A DNA stretch of 64,000 bases. Origin: Multivorans sp965232105. Its GTDB lineage: Bacteria; Acidobacteriota; Thermoanaerobaculia; Multivoradales; Multivoraceae. The stretch spans positions 2,480,001 through 2,544,000 of the forward strand of contig OZ246956.1 in NCBI GenBank assembly GCA_965232105.1. Reading direction: 5' to 3'. Made by a program: the position numbers and the translations under genes. The notes beneath the pieces are model-generated. The model saw only the letters and a list, made by a program, of their open reading frames with translations. It did not search any database and was not told where the DNA came from. Shown here in pieces: positions 28,116 to 36,827 of this stretch. Numbering within the stretch: the stretch's first letter is position 1; each line of letters starts with the position of its first letter.

Positions 28116-28127
28116 GCTCAGGGCTGA
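27294..28127 (+). CDS. ABC transporter permease, PotC type (copy 1)
   Basis: A 277-residue inner-membrane protein with six hydrophobic segments and the EAA motif AAANLGANPLVAFRRVQLPL. It pairs with the PotB-type permease to form the channel of the importer. The protein is identical to its second copy (35919-36764) except for the last residues (GEAQG here). The nucleotide differences I read between the copies in this gene are all at synonymous positions. The last ten bases overlap the convergent, truncated brnA frame. Confidence 0.92.
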   Translation: MAGTAISPGYRVARWGYLAFCVAAFIFLIAPILVLVPLSFNAEPYFTFTEGMLRFDPDAWSLRWYRSIFDGDEWTRPLLNSLVIGVSATVVATVLGAAAALGLAHPAMPGRRMVSALLISPMITPVIIAGVGMFFFYSSLGLAQTHLGIILAHAVFGAPFVVITVSATLAGFDWTVMRAAANLGANPLVAFRRVQLPLILPGVISGSLFAFAASFDELVIVLFMGGLEQRTLPRQMWSGIREEISPTLLAVATFLIVFALLALSTVEWLRRRGEAQG

Positions 28128-28378
28128 TCCGGCTGGCGGCGCCGGTGCAGCTCGTGTGGCCCCGGCGACGTCCCGACCGGCCGGTCTGCCGGTCGGCGGT
28201 GTCGACCCTCGGCGCGGGTCGTCTTCGGCGCGGTAGTTTCCGGGCCGGTCCTCGGGTCAAGGACGCGAGCGTTGCGCCAGAAAGCGTCGTCCAGCTCCGG
28301 AATGTCGCTGAAGTCGATCTGCCGGTCGCTCAGGTCTGCGATCTCAGCGGGCGCGAGAGGCTTCTTGTAGCTGTTCAT
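28118..28378 (-). pseudogene. brnA: BrnA-like antitoxin with missing DNA-binding C-terminus
   Basis: The first 40 residues match BrnA antitoxins: an initial lysine-rich stretch, then DFSDIPELDDAFWRNARV. In BrnA this is followed by a ribbon-helix-helix domain (LRxDxxVxxWFKxQGKGYQTRIN type). Here the chain instead runs into an Arg/Pro/Thr-rich stretch of low complexity and ends inside the 3' end of the permease gene, 3 bases from the edge of the duplicated segment. The simplest reading is that a rearrangement replaced the 3' part. The ATG overlaps brnT by 35 bases. Confidence 0.6.
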
Positions 28379-28637
28379 GGTACTTCTGCCTCTCCCGGCG
28401 GCTTGCGGGCCGTGCAGAAATCAGGCGTACCCGGCGGTTCCGCTGGGTGTGGGCTACAACGATCGATACGTTCGGGGCCATACGACCGATGCTGAGGTGG
28501 CGTTCTTCGCCGTAGTGGCGTCGGCGGTCGGGCTCCGTGAGGACGAGGTCCTCGAAGATTCGTGCCGCTTCCGCAAAGGCGATCCCGTGTTTCGCGATGT
28601 TTGCCTGATTCTTCGCTTCGTCCCACTCGAACTCCAT
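28344..28637 (-). CDS. brnT: BrnT-family toxin
   Basis: A 97-residue protein that opens with MEFEWDEAKNQANIAKHGI, the hallmark of BrnT ribonuclease-fold toxins. It continues with FAEAARIFED, a GEERHLSIG strand and the closing VRLISARPASRRERQKYHE. BrnT inhibits growth by RNA cleavage and is held by BrnA in a self-repressing operon. The toxin is full length and its key stretches look intact, although its antitoxin appears truncated; either the shortened antitoxin still neutralises through its N-terminal part or the toxin is inactive in a way not visible. Confidence 0.85.
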   Translation of the reverse strand: MEFEWDEAKNQANIAKHGIAFAEAARIFEDLVLTEPDRRRHYGEERHLSIGRMAPNVSIVVAHTQRNRRVRLISARPASRRERQKYHEQLQEASRAR

Positions 28638-28849
28638 CTGCGTACCTGACCATGGGGCGATGGGCTCAGGGTATCACCGGGACGCGACACAAGCCGTGAC
28701 TGTGGCTGACCAGCTTCAACTGACCGGCAGCGATCCGCCCTTCCCCGTGACCTGGAGGTTCGGGTCGTCGTCCGTGAGCGGCTGGATCTCCATGTGTCTC
28801 GCTTCCCAGGCCTGACGAGTCGCTGCCCGCCGCCCGCGCGGCTCTCCGT

Positions 28850-31355
28850 TCAGTTCCCTTCGCAGGCGCCGCGGAAGGCGTTCGTGTCGGAGACGGCTCT
28901 GGCCCCGCCTCCCGGCGGCTGGCGGTACTCCATCTCGAGACCGGCGCGGGTGTCCGTGACGACGATCCGGTAGTCGAGGTCGGTGGCGGCGGCGCCGAAC
29001 ACCCAGAAGCTCTCGTTGACGGCGCAGCCGTCGAGCACCTTGACCAGCAGTTCCCAGTTCCCCTCGTCGAAGAACGAGAACAGCGAGGACTCGTCCCCGC
29101 CCACTTCGACCACCCGGGCGCGACCGGTTTGGTCCCCGGCCCGCCAGTCGACGCGGACGGCGAAGCGGGCGTGCCCGAGACAGCGGGTGTAGGCGTCGGG
29201 TTCGCAGGTTCCGCGCGGCGAAGCGGACTCCACCAGAAACGTCCGCGACTCGGACGAAGCGTCCCGGCCGTTCGTCATCTCAAGCGTGACGGTGAAGAAG
29301 CCGGGCTCCGACCAGGCATGCGAGACGACGCGGCGGGCGGATTGCGCGCCGTCGCCGAAATCCCATCGCCTCCTGGTCGCCCTGCCTTCGCTCATGTCCT
29401 CGAAGAGCACGTTCTCGCCCACTGCCGCCCGGCAGGCCCCGTCCTCGGAACAGTCCGGCAGGAAGCGGGCCGTCAACGGAGTCGCCGACGGCGCCAGCGG
29501 GTCCGTTCCCGGAGGCGCCGGTGGATCCGGTTCGGGAGGCGTCGGCGTTGCTGGAGTCCCGCCGCCTCCGCCGCCGGGCGCGCCCGACCCGGTCGCCTCG
29601 GGGTCCTCTCCGCCGCCGGGGTCGGGCGTCACGCCGACCCGCGCCGCGCGGCGTGCCGAAAGGGGCGGCGAACCCGCGTCCGTCGCGACCACCTCGACAC
29701 CGTAGCTCGTCCGCCCGCCGGCCCCGAGGCCCGTCGTCACGGACAACTGGCCCGACGCCGGCCCGATCGCGAACGACGCGGCGTCGGCGCCGGCCAGCGA
29801 GTAGGTCAAGGCGTCCCCGTCCGGGTCCGAGGCCGCGAAGGGAGCGCCCACCGGGCCCGTCGCGCCTTCGCGGATCTCAAGCGAAAGCTCGGCGGCGGGG
29901 TCGAAGAACGGGGCTTCGTTCACGCTCGTCACCGTGACGCTGAACGGGGTCGCGCCCTTGACGCCGTCCGCGTCGGTCACCTTCAGGGTCGCCTCGTACA
30001 CGTTGTTCCCGTCCGCGTCCTCCGGCGCCTCGTGGTCGCGAGCCGGCATTGAAAGCACGCCCGTCGCGCCGGCGACCGTGATCCGGGCCGCGTCGGGGCC
30101 CTCCAGCGTCCAGACCAGCGCTCCGCGGGCGCCCGCGACCCGAGGCGCCGGCGAGGCGTACGGCCGGCCCTCCGGCGTCCTGCCGTTGGCGAGGCCGGTG
30201 ATCGCGATCGCCTCGTCGAGGTCCGTCACGGTCACCGTCACCGAGCGGCTCGCCGACAGGCCGCCCGCGTCCGCAGCCGTCACGTCGAAGGCGTAGCTCG
30301 TCCGGGCCTCGAAGTTCAGGTCCGTGTCCTCGCCGACCGCCAACTGCGCCGTGGAAGCGTCGATCTCGAACGAGGACGCGTCCGCTCCCGAGAGGGAGTA
30401 CGTCAACGCGTCGCCATCCGGGTCGACCGCGACGACCGGCGCGCCGAACGCCCCGGTCATCCCCTCGGGAACATCGATCGCCAGGGCCGCGGAGGACGCG
30501 AACTCCGGCGTCTCGTTCACGTTCGTCAGGGTCACGGTCACCGCCCGGCTCGCGGACAGGCCCGGCGAGCCGGCGTCCGTCGCCACGACGTTGAAGCCGC
30601 GGCTCGCGCGGGTCTCCAGGTCCAGGTCCGTGTCCTTGCCGACCGCCAGCCGCGCCGTCGACGCGTCGATCTCGAACGAAGCCGCGTCCCCGCCCGAGAG
30701 GGAGTACGTCACCGTCCCTCCCTCCGGGTCGACCGCCGTCACCGGCGAGCCGAACGCCCCGGTCGCGCCCTCGGGTATCTCGATCTCAAGAGCCGCCGAC
30801 TCCTCGAACCTCGGCGCTTCGTTGACGTCCGTCACCTGGACCCGGATCCAGCGCGCCGCCGCGGCGCCGCTTCCGTCCGTGACCGTCACGGCGACGTCGT
30901 AGAGGTTGTCCTCGTCGCCGTCCTCCGGGTCCTCGTGGTCCTTCGCCGACATCGTCACGGCGCCGTCGTCGGCGTCGATCCGGAACGCGGCCGCGTCGCC
31001 GTCCGCCAGCGACCACGCGAGCCCGTCCGAGCCGCCGCCCGGCAGGCTCGGCGTAACCGTCCATGCCTCGTTCTCGTTCACCGACCCGCCGGCGACGTCG
31101 GGGACCGGCGGCGGCAGCGTCTCGACGCCGGCGATCCTCCGGTTGGCGTCGACCGCCACGACGCGGAACGCGTGCCGCTTCGAGGCGGCGAGGCCGGTCA
31201 GGACCGTCGACCGGACGTCGGCGCCGACCTGCTTCACGACCGTCCAGGAAGCGTCGGCGCCGGTCTCCCGCGACTCGACTTCGAGGCCCGTCACCGCAAA
31301 CGATGGGTCGCTCCAGTTTAGTTGCGCGCTGTGCGAGCCGTCCAGGGCCAGCCTT
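28850..31355 (-). pseudogene. Secreted Fn3/cadherin/PKD protein, 3' fragment cut off by an insertion sequence
   Basis: The frame is open from the insertion-sequence edge to the stop at 28850, about 835 residues. Order: part of a fibronectin-III-like domain (QLNWSDPSFAVTGLEVESR), four to five cadherin-like repeats of about 100 residues, each with VDPDGDALTYSLSG-type calcium motifs and closing VTVTVTDLDE-like strands, then a Gly/Pro/Thr linker, a PKD domain (RRWDFGDG), and a C-terminal domain with VKVLDG...FWVF and IVVTDTRAG. The last domain is one I associate with Acidobacteriota exported proteins. There is no start or signal sequence; the matching 5' part is across the insertion sequence at 32875-34566. 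As arranged it cannot be made as one chain. Confidence 0.8.
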
Positions 31356-31418
31356 GTCCCACGTGAGGTGAGCCTGGAGGCTTGATGTCAGTCCCACGAG
31401 AGATGAGCCTGAGCGGGT
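31356..31418. repeat. Two tandem left-end terminal repeats of the insertion sequence
   Basis: GTCCCACGTGAGGTGAGCCT begins at 31356 and GTCCCACGAGAGATGAGCCT begins at 31391; they differ at two positions in those 20 bases and are 35 bases apart. The inner copy matches the right end slightly better (GAGATGAGCCTGA in common). Confidence 0.65.
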
Positions 31419-31436
31419 GTTGGGGATCATTGGAGG

Positions 31437-32696
31437 ATGATCTTGCAACTCGACATCGAGCGGCTTCGCAGCCTGGACGAGGTCCGGGACTTCATGGCCG
31501 GCAGCGCGCCGGTCGACTTCCGATTCGTGGATCGCGCCGACGCCTACGGCTTCGCGCGACGGGTTCTGGTCCGTTTTCGTTACGTTCGGCTATCGAGGCC
31601 CGACAAGGGTCTGATCCGGCGGTTTCTGATCAAGGTGACGGGTTTCAGCCGGGCGCAGGTGTCGCGGCTGATCTCCCAGTACCGGGAGACCGGGCGCATC
31701 GAGGACCGGCGCCGGGGCCCGTCACGTCCGTTTTCCCGGCGCTACTCGAAGGCGGACATCGGTCTGCTGGCGGAGGTGGACGAGACCCTCGGCGGCCTGT
31801 GCGGCGCGGTGACTCGACGCATGATGCAGCGCCAGTACGACGTCTTCGGCGATCCGCGGTTCGAGCGTTTGGCGGGACTCTCCAACAGCCATCTGTACCG
31901 TCTTCGCCAGTCGGTGACCTACCGCCGGCGGCGGCTGACGGTGACCAGGACCCGGGCGACGCAGGTGAGCATCGGAGAGCGGCGGAAGCCCCATCCGGCC
32001 GGGCGGGCGGGCTTTCTGCGAGTGGACTCGGTTCATCAGGGCGACCTCGACGGGGAGAAGGGTCTGTACGAGATCAACCTCGTGGACGAGGTCACGCAGT
32101 ACGAGTTCGTGGCCGCTGTGGAGGGCATTTCGGAGCGGTTCCTGGTTCCGGCGCTTCAGGGGTTGATCGAAGCCTTCCCCTTCGTCGTCCTGGGTTTCCA
32201 CGCCGACAACGGCTCCGAGTACATCAACCACCAGGTGGCCGCGATGCTGCGCAAGCTGCACATCGAGGAGTTCACCAAGTCCCGCCCGAGACGCTGCAAC
32301 GACAACGCCCTGGTCGAGAGCAAGAATGCCTCGGTGGTGCGGCGCTACCTCGGCTACGACCACATTCCCCGCCATCACGCCGCCCTCGTCAACGACTTCC
32401 TGCGCGACATCCTCGCTCCCTACCTCAACTACCACCGCCCCTGCCACTTCCCCGTCGAGATCAAGGACGCCAAGGGCAAGAAGCGCAAGACCTACCCCTT
32501 CGACAAGGTCACCACGCCCTACCTCAAGCTGAAGTCGCTCGACCAAGCTGCCCTCAGCCTGCGGCCTGGCGTCACCTTCGAGCAGCTCGACCAAGAGGCC
32601 CTGGCGCGCGACGACCTCGCCGCGGCGGGCACCGTCAACGAGGCGCTGGTCGCCCTCTTCGCCGAAATCCGACGCCGCGATGCAACCGTCGCATGA
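31437..32696 (+). CDS. Transposase with integrase (rve) catalytic core
   Basis: A 419-residue protein. The N-terminal part has a helix-turn-helix-like segment (FSRAQVSRLISQYRETGRI). The central core shows the DDE triad in context: FLRVDSVHQG (first Asp), GFHADNGSEYIN (second Asp) and CNDNALVESKN (Glu). A C-terminal tail follows, with HRPCHFP and a basic KGKKRKTYPF stretch. It would cut and join the element ends. Length and motifs are intact, so the element may still be active. The ATG at 31437 follows GGAGG. Confidence 0.9.
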   Translation: MILQLDIERLRSLDEVRDFMAGSAPVDFRFVDRADAYGFARRVLVRFRYVRLSRPDKGLIRRFLIKVTGFSRAQVSRLISQYRETGRIEDRRRGPSRPFSRRYSKADIGLLAEVDETLGGLCGAVTRRMMQRQYDVFGDPRFERLAGLSNSHLYRLRQSVTYRRRRLTVTRTRATQVSIGERRKPHPAGRAGFLRVDSVHQGDLDGEKGLYEINLVDEVTQYEFVAAVEGISERFLVPALQGLIEAFPFVVLGFHADNGSEYINHQVAAMLRKLHIEEFTKSRPRRCNDNALVESKNASVVRRYLGYDHIPRHHAALVNDFLRDILAPYLNYHRPCHFPVEIKDAKGKKRKTYPFDKVTTPYLKLKSLDQAALSLRPGVTFEQLDQEALARDDLAAAGTVNEALVALFAEIRRRDATVA

Positions 32697-32845
32697 GCAG
32701 CTCACCCATCTCTCTCACTGCACCTGGCCGCGGCCTCGCCGTCCCCGCGCTACCGTTGGTCCCTGGTGCTGATCTCCGCTTCGCTCCAATCAGCAGACCT
32801 GAAACAACACCCCACACACCTCTCGGCATCACTGCCGATGAGACC

Positions 32846-32874
32846 CCCGTTCAGGCTCATCTCTGTATGGGACT
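32846..32874. repeat. Right terminal inverted repeat of the insertion sequence
   Basis: Read on the minus strand it starts AGTCCCA and contains GAGATGAGCCTGA then CGGG, in inverted orientation to the left-end repeats, with one single-base gap in the alignment. Confidence 0.65.
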
Positions 32875-34566
32875 AGGCTGGGCCGAGGTGCGCGCGACCG
32901 TCAGGCGCCGCGGCCCGGAAGGCGGCGGGGCGGGCGTCGTGACGCTCGACGTCCCGGACCAGGCGTGGCCGTAGTGGTTCTCGGCCCCAACCTGGAACTC
33001 GTAGTCCGCGCTGAAGGCGGGCGGCGCCACCGTCGCCGTCGTCGCGTCGGCGGCCGCGGCCGGGCCGTCGGTCCAGTCGCCGGCGCCGCTCTTGCGGAAA
33101 CGAACCGGGAAGCCGTTCTCGTCCGAGGAGTTGTCGGTCCAGGTCAGCGTGACGCTCGGCGCTCCGTCGACCACGCCGGCGGTCGCGGACAGGGCGCTCG
33201 GCGCCGGGGGTTTGAGAACCTCGCAGACCCGCCGCGCGAACTTCTCGCCATGCTGCTGCAGGATCGATTCGTTGTAGGTAACTTCCCCCGCGCGTCCGCG
33301 TGTTCCGTGGATCCGGCGGAGACGCTGGTCGAGATACGCCTGCCCCGAGGTTCCGAAGAACTCCTTGTGGTTGGCCAGCAACTCCTGAGCCGCCGTGGCC
33401 TCGCCCGGCGGATAGTGGAAACGGAGCGCCCAGGTCACGTTGTCGAACCGGATCGAGTCGGCGTTCGTCACGCTCTTGTACAGGGCCTTTGCCGCCGGGA
33501 AGCGCTGGTAGGCGTCGTGCAGCGCAAGGAACCACACGGCGTCGGGCAGCCTTCCGATGCCTCCCATGTAGTAGTAGCGGTCATTTCGGTGCCCGCGCAC
33601 ATCCGGCCAACGGTTGCGTTCGATCCACGAAATGGTCCAGCCCTGCACCGCGGTCTTGCCGTCCGGAAAGAAGCGCGGGTCCCAGAGCGTCGGGCTCTCG
33701 GAGAAGTGGCCCGGCCGGGGACCCACCGGCGAGCAGATGATGCGGGCGCGGACCCGGTCCGCGTCCGGCCGAAGCATGAGACGGCCGAAGACGACCTCGC
33801 CATGCCGCATCGCGATGGTTCTGGCGAACTCCCAGAGGGGATATGGCCACGCGGTTCCCACGCCGGGTATCGACCGCCACCGTTCCCCGTTGCGCGACTT
33901 CTTCCACGTGAAGTCCAACGCGGTGATGCGGGGATCCTCGGACGCCCTCATCGTCTCCTCGGCCAGAGTCGATCCGGCGTCGTCGCCTACAGGGCCGCGG
34001 CCTTCCGCGCCGCGGAAGAGAAGGCCCGCATCACCATCGTGAACGCTCCCTCCCCAGAGGGGCCGGTTCATCGACGTGTGGCAGCCGGCGCACGAGGCCG
34101 GCTGGGTGATCTCGACCGGATCCGCCGAGAAGTCGATCACGCCGGCAATCCACTTCCCCGCCGACGGAACGGCCTGCAGAAACTCCACGTGCTCCCTCGT
34201 CGGGCTCTGGGGATGCGTGGTCCAACTCGCGATGAACCGCGAGTCGGAGCCCCAGGAAACGATCCGCGGATGGGTTCCCGAGATGAACTCCTTCTCCGGA
34301 CCGGCGGATCCATGCACCGCGATGAAGTGGCGCTTGTGCAGGGGCGGCAACGCCGCGACGAACGCCTCCACCGTGGCGACGCCGTTGGCCTTGACGAACG
34401 CCCCGACGTTGTCGACCGTCATCGTCTCCGGCAACGTGGCCGGAGTCTGCGCCGAAACCGGCGCCGCGAGCAGAAGCGCCAGCGCCGCCGGAAGCCGGGG
34501 GCCGCGCCGGGTCGGCCGCCGGGAAGGAACCGACGGCGATCTCGACGCGAACATCGCCCGAATCAT
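32875..34566 (-). pseudogene. Secreted haem-binding/Fn3 protein, 5' fragment cut off by an insertion sequence
   Basis: The ATG at 34566 (GAGG ten bases upstream) opens a protein with a signal peptide (LPAALALLLAAPVSAQ). The roughly 400-residue domain that follows has one c-type haem motif, CAGCH, near residue 160, and W/Y-rich segments such as RNDRYYYMGG; I do not recognise its family. A fibronectin-III domain follows (LTWTDNSSDENGFPVRFRKS). The frame then runs into the insertion sequence and meets a stop at 32857, inside the element. The other half, at 28850-31355, begins with another Fn3 strand, so the original gene coded for a very long exported protein; some sequence may have been lost at the junction. 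Confidence 0.75.
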
Positions 34567-34626
34567 AGGATCCTCGATGACGCGGTTCAAGACGCGCGCA
34601 CCGAGGCGGGACCATTCCCGAATCCG

Positions 34627-35919
34627 TTGGCAACTCTCCAGACAGCCCGTAGCGAACGCGCCGGCGCCGGCCGGCGGGCCGTCCGGCCACCATGGCGGCG
34701 GGCGCTTGGCCCGCGGTTGCGCGCCGCCGGCCTGGCCTTGCCGCTGGTCGCGTTCGTGATCGTCACTTTCGCCGGCCCGATGGTCAGCCTGCTGACGAAG
34801 AGCTTCCACGAGCCGGAAGTCGCCGACGCCTTGCCTGAGGCGATGGCGGCGCTGCGTCATTGGGACGGCGAAGGCGCGCCGCCCGACGACGTGTTCGCGG
34901 CGACCGTCGGCGAGTTCGTGGCGGCCAGGAACGAGCGCACGCTCGGCCGCACGGCGAACCGGGTCAACCGGGTCGTCAGCGGCATGCGCAGCGTGATCAT
35001 GGGCGGATCGCGGCTGATGGCCGAGGCGGCCGCCGACGCGGAGGCGGCCGGGGTGACGACCGACGGCGCCTTCTGGCGCGAAACGATGATCGGGATCGAC
35101 GCCCGCTGGGGAACGCCCGAGCCCTGGCGCGCGCTTCGGGACGCCGGCCAGCGCTTTACGGCTCGCCACTACCTGAAGGCCCTGGACTTCGAGCGCGGTC
35201 CCGAGGGCGGCTACGTCCGCCAGGCGGAGGAGTGGCGGATCTACGTGCCGTTGTTCTGGCGCACCCTGAAGGTGAGCCTGGGCGTTACGCTGCTGTGCTT
35301 GGTGATCGGCTATCCGATCGCGCATCTGATCGCCAACTCGCCGCCGCGCCGGGCGAACGTGCTGTTGCTGCTCGTCCTGCTGCCGTTCTGGACTTCGCTC
35401 CTGGTGCGGACGACTTCGTGGATCGTCCTGCTCCAGAACCAGGGAATCGTCAACGACTTCCTGGTCGCCATCGGCCTGATCGGCGACGAGAACCGGCTCG
35501 CGATGATCTACAACATGACCGGCACCTTCATCGCGATGACCCACGTGCTGTTGCCGTTCCTGGTGCTGCCGCTCTACTCCGTCATGCGCTCGATCCCGCC
35601 CGCCTACATGAGCGCGGCCGCGTCCCTGGGCGCGACTCCGCTCCAGGCGCTGCGGCGGGTGTACTGGCCGCAGACGTTGCCCGGCGTCGGCGCCGGCTGC
35701 CTGCTCACCTTCATCCTGGCGATCGGCTACTACATCACGCCGGCCCTGGTCGGCGGCCAGAGCGGTCAGTTGATCTCGAACATGATCGCCTACCACGTGC
35801 AGACCTCGCTGAACTGGGGTCTGGCTGCCGCGCTGGCGGCGCTGCTGCTCGGCGGCGTCACAGCGCTCTACGTCGTCTACGACCGCCTGGTCGGCATCGA
35901 CCGGATCGGGCTCGGCTGA
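34627..35919 (+). CDS. ABC transporter permease, PotB type (copy 2, native start lost)
   Basis: From WRRALGPRLRAAGLALPL on, the protein equals copy 1 apart from about five substitutions in the first 90 residues (for example FVTVTF to FVIVTF, and EIADALPE to EVADALPE). The first dozen codons of copy 1 are replaced. No ATG or GTG lies close upstream in frame; a TTG at 34627 gives a 430-residue protein, but without a visible ribosome site, and the frame stays open far upstream through the antisense of the disrupted gene. No ATPase or binding-protein gene accompanies it. It may be silent, or may supply extra permease for the first operon's ATPase. Confidence 0.7.
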   Translation: MATLQTARSERAGAGRRAVRPPWRRALGPRLRAAGLALPLVAFVIVTFAGPMVSLLTKSFHEPEVADALPEAMAALRHWDGEGAPPDDVFAATVGEFVAARNERTLGRTANRVNRVVSGMRSVIMGGSRLMAEAAADAEAAGVTTDGAFWRETMIGIDARWGTPEPWRALRDAGQRFTARHYLKALDFERGPEGGYVRQAEEWRIYVPLFWRTLKVSLGVTLLCLVIGYPIAHLIANSPPRRANVLLLLVLLPFWTSLLVRTTSWIVLLQNQGIVNDFLVAIGLIGDENRLAMIYNMTGTFIAMTHVLLPFLVLPLYSVMRSIPPAYMSAAASLGATPLQALRRVYWPQTLPGVGAGCLLTFILAIGYYITPALVGGQSGQLISNMIAYHVQTSLNWGLAAALAALLLGGVTALYVVYDRLVGIDRIGLG

Positions 35920-36740
35920 TGGCCGGCACGGCAATCAGCCCCGGGTACCGGGTCGCCCGCTGGGGCTACCTGGCCTTCTGCGTCGCCGCGTTCATCTTCC
36001 TGATCGCGCCGATCCTGGTCCTCGTCCCGCTGAGCTTCAACGCCGAGCCGTACTTCACCTTCACGGAGGGCATGCTGCGGTTCGACCCGGACGCCTGGTC
36101 GCTGCGCTGGTACCGGAGCATCTTCGATGGCGACGAGTGGACCCGCCCCCTCCTGAACAGCCTGGTCATCGGCGTCTCGGCGACCGTGGTCGCCACCGTG
36201 CTGGGCGCCGCGGCCGCCCTGGGACTCGCCCATCCGGCGATGCCGGGCCGGCGCATGGTGTCGGCCCTCCTGATTTCACCGATGATCACGCCCGTGATCA
36301 TCGCCGGCGTCGGTATGTTCTTCTTCTATTCGAGCCTTGGGTTGGCGCAGACCCATCTTGGGATCATCCTCGCGCACGCCGTCTTCGGCGCGCCCTTCGT
36401 CGTGATCACCGTGAGCGCGACCCTGGCCGGCTTCGACTGGACCGTGATGCGCGCGGCCGCGAACCTCGGCGCGAACCCGCTCGTCGCATTCCGCCGCGTC
36501 CAACTGCCGTTGATCCTGCCGGGAGTCATCTCGGGCTCGCTGTTCGCCTTCGCCGCGTCGTTCGACGAACTCGTGATCGTCCTCTTCATGGGCGGCCTCG
36601 AACAACGCACCCTGCCGCGCCAGATGTGGTCCGGCATCCGGGAGGAGATCAGCCCGACCCTGCTGGCTGTCGCCACGTTCCTCATCGTGTTCGCGCTCCT
36701 GGCGCTGAGCACGGTGGAGTGGTTGCGGCGGCGGGGAGAG
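34681..36740 (+). repeat. Segmental duplication, copy 2 (permease pair)
   Basis: This is the second copy of 26056-28115, same orientation, offset 8,625. The left edge falls inside the permease gene, at about its 13th codon; the right edge falls a few codons before the stop of the second permease gene, after GGGGAGAG. Beyond the edges the two loci share nothing obvious. Confidence 0.9.
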
Positions 36741-36764
36741 GGAGCGGCTAAGGTGCGGAGTTGA
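35919..36764 (+). CDS. ABC transporter permease, PotC type (copy 2)
   Basis: A 281-residue protein, identical to copy 1 up to RRRGE and then ending GAAKVRS instead of AQG. The ten or so base differences from copy 1 are all silent, including changes in Leu, Thr, Gly, Ala and Glu codons. That pattern means selection on the protein or later exchange between the copies. The ATG overlaps the stop of the PotB-type gene as in copy 1. Confidence 0.8.
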   Translation: MAGTAISPGYRVARWGYLAFCVAAFIFLIAPILVLVPLSFNAEPYFTFTEGMLRFDPDAWSLRWYRSIFDGDEWTRPLLNSLVIGVSATVVATVLGAAAALGLAHPAMPGRRMVSALLISPMITPVIIAGVGMFFFYSSLGLAQTHLGIILAHAVFGAPFVVITVSATLAGFDWTVMRAAANLGANPLVAFRRVQLPLILPGVISGSLFAFAASFDELVIVLFMGGLEQRTLPRQMWSGIREEISPTLLAVATFLIVFALLALSTVEWLRRRGEGAAKVRS

Positions 36765-36827
36765 AGTGAAGATCCTGCGATCCCTGGTCAACCGAAAGAG
36801 AATCGGTGACCAGGTCGCGGGCATGAG

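Larger units (their letters stand above)
31356..32873 (+). mobile_element. Insertion sequence with DDE (rve) transposase
   Basis: About 1.5 kb carrying one transposase gene. The right end (32846-32874) reads, as reverse complement, AGTCCCATACAGAGATGAGC and on to GAACGGG. The left side has two copies of the corresponding end, at 31356 and at 31390. Outside the outermost copies the match continues for about nine bases (AGCCT on the left, AGGCT on the right). I could not settle a target-site duplication, so the exact edges are uncertain by some tens of bases. It lies within the secreted multidomain protein gene, in opposite orientation. The family is a rve-type, IS481/IS3-like group; I cannot name the IS. 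Confidence 0.75.

Noticed and set aside
28716..28793. A 25-codon minus-strand frame between brnT and the cadherin-type gene, with protein-like sequence also upstream in the same frame
   Set aside because: It reads plausibly (MEIQPLTDDDPNLQVTGKGG) but is too short, has no ribosome site and could be the tail of a lost gene; not enough to call.
32965..34626. Long plus-strand open frame leading into the second PotB-type copy
   Set aside because: It is antisense to the haem/Fn3 gene fragment and has no sense of its own; it only shows that no stop precedes the permease copy, so it does not define that gene's start.
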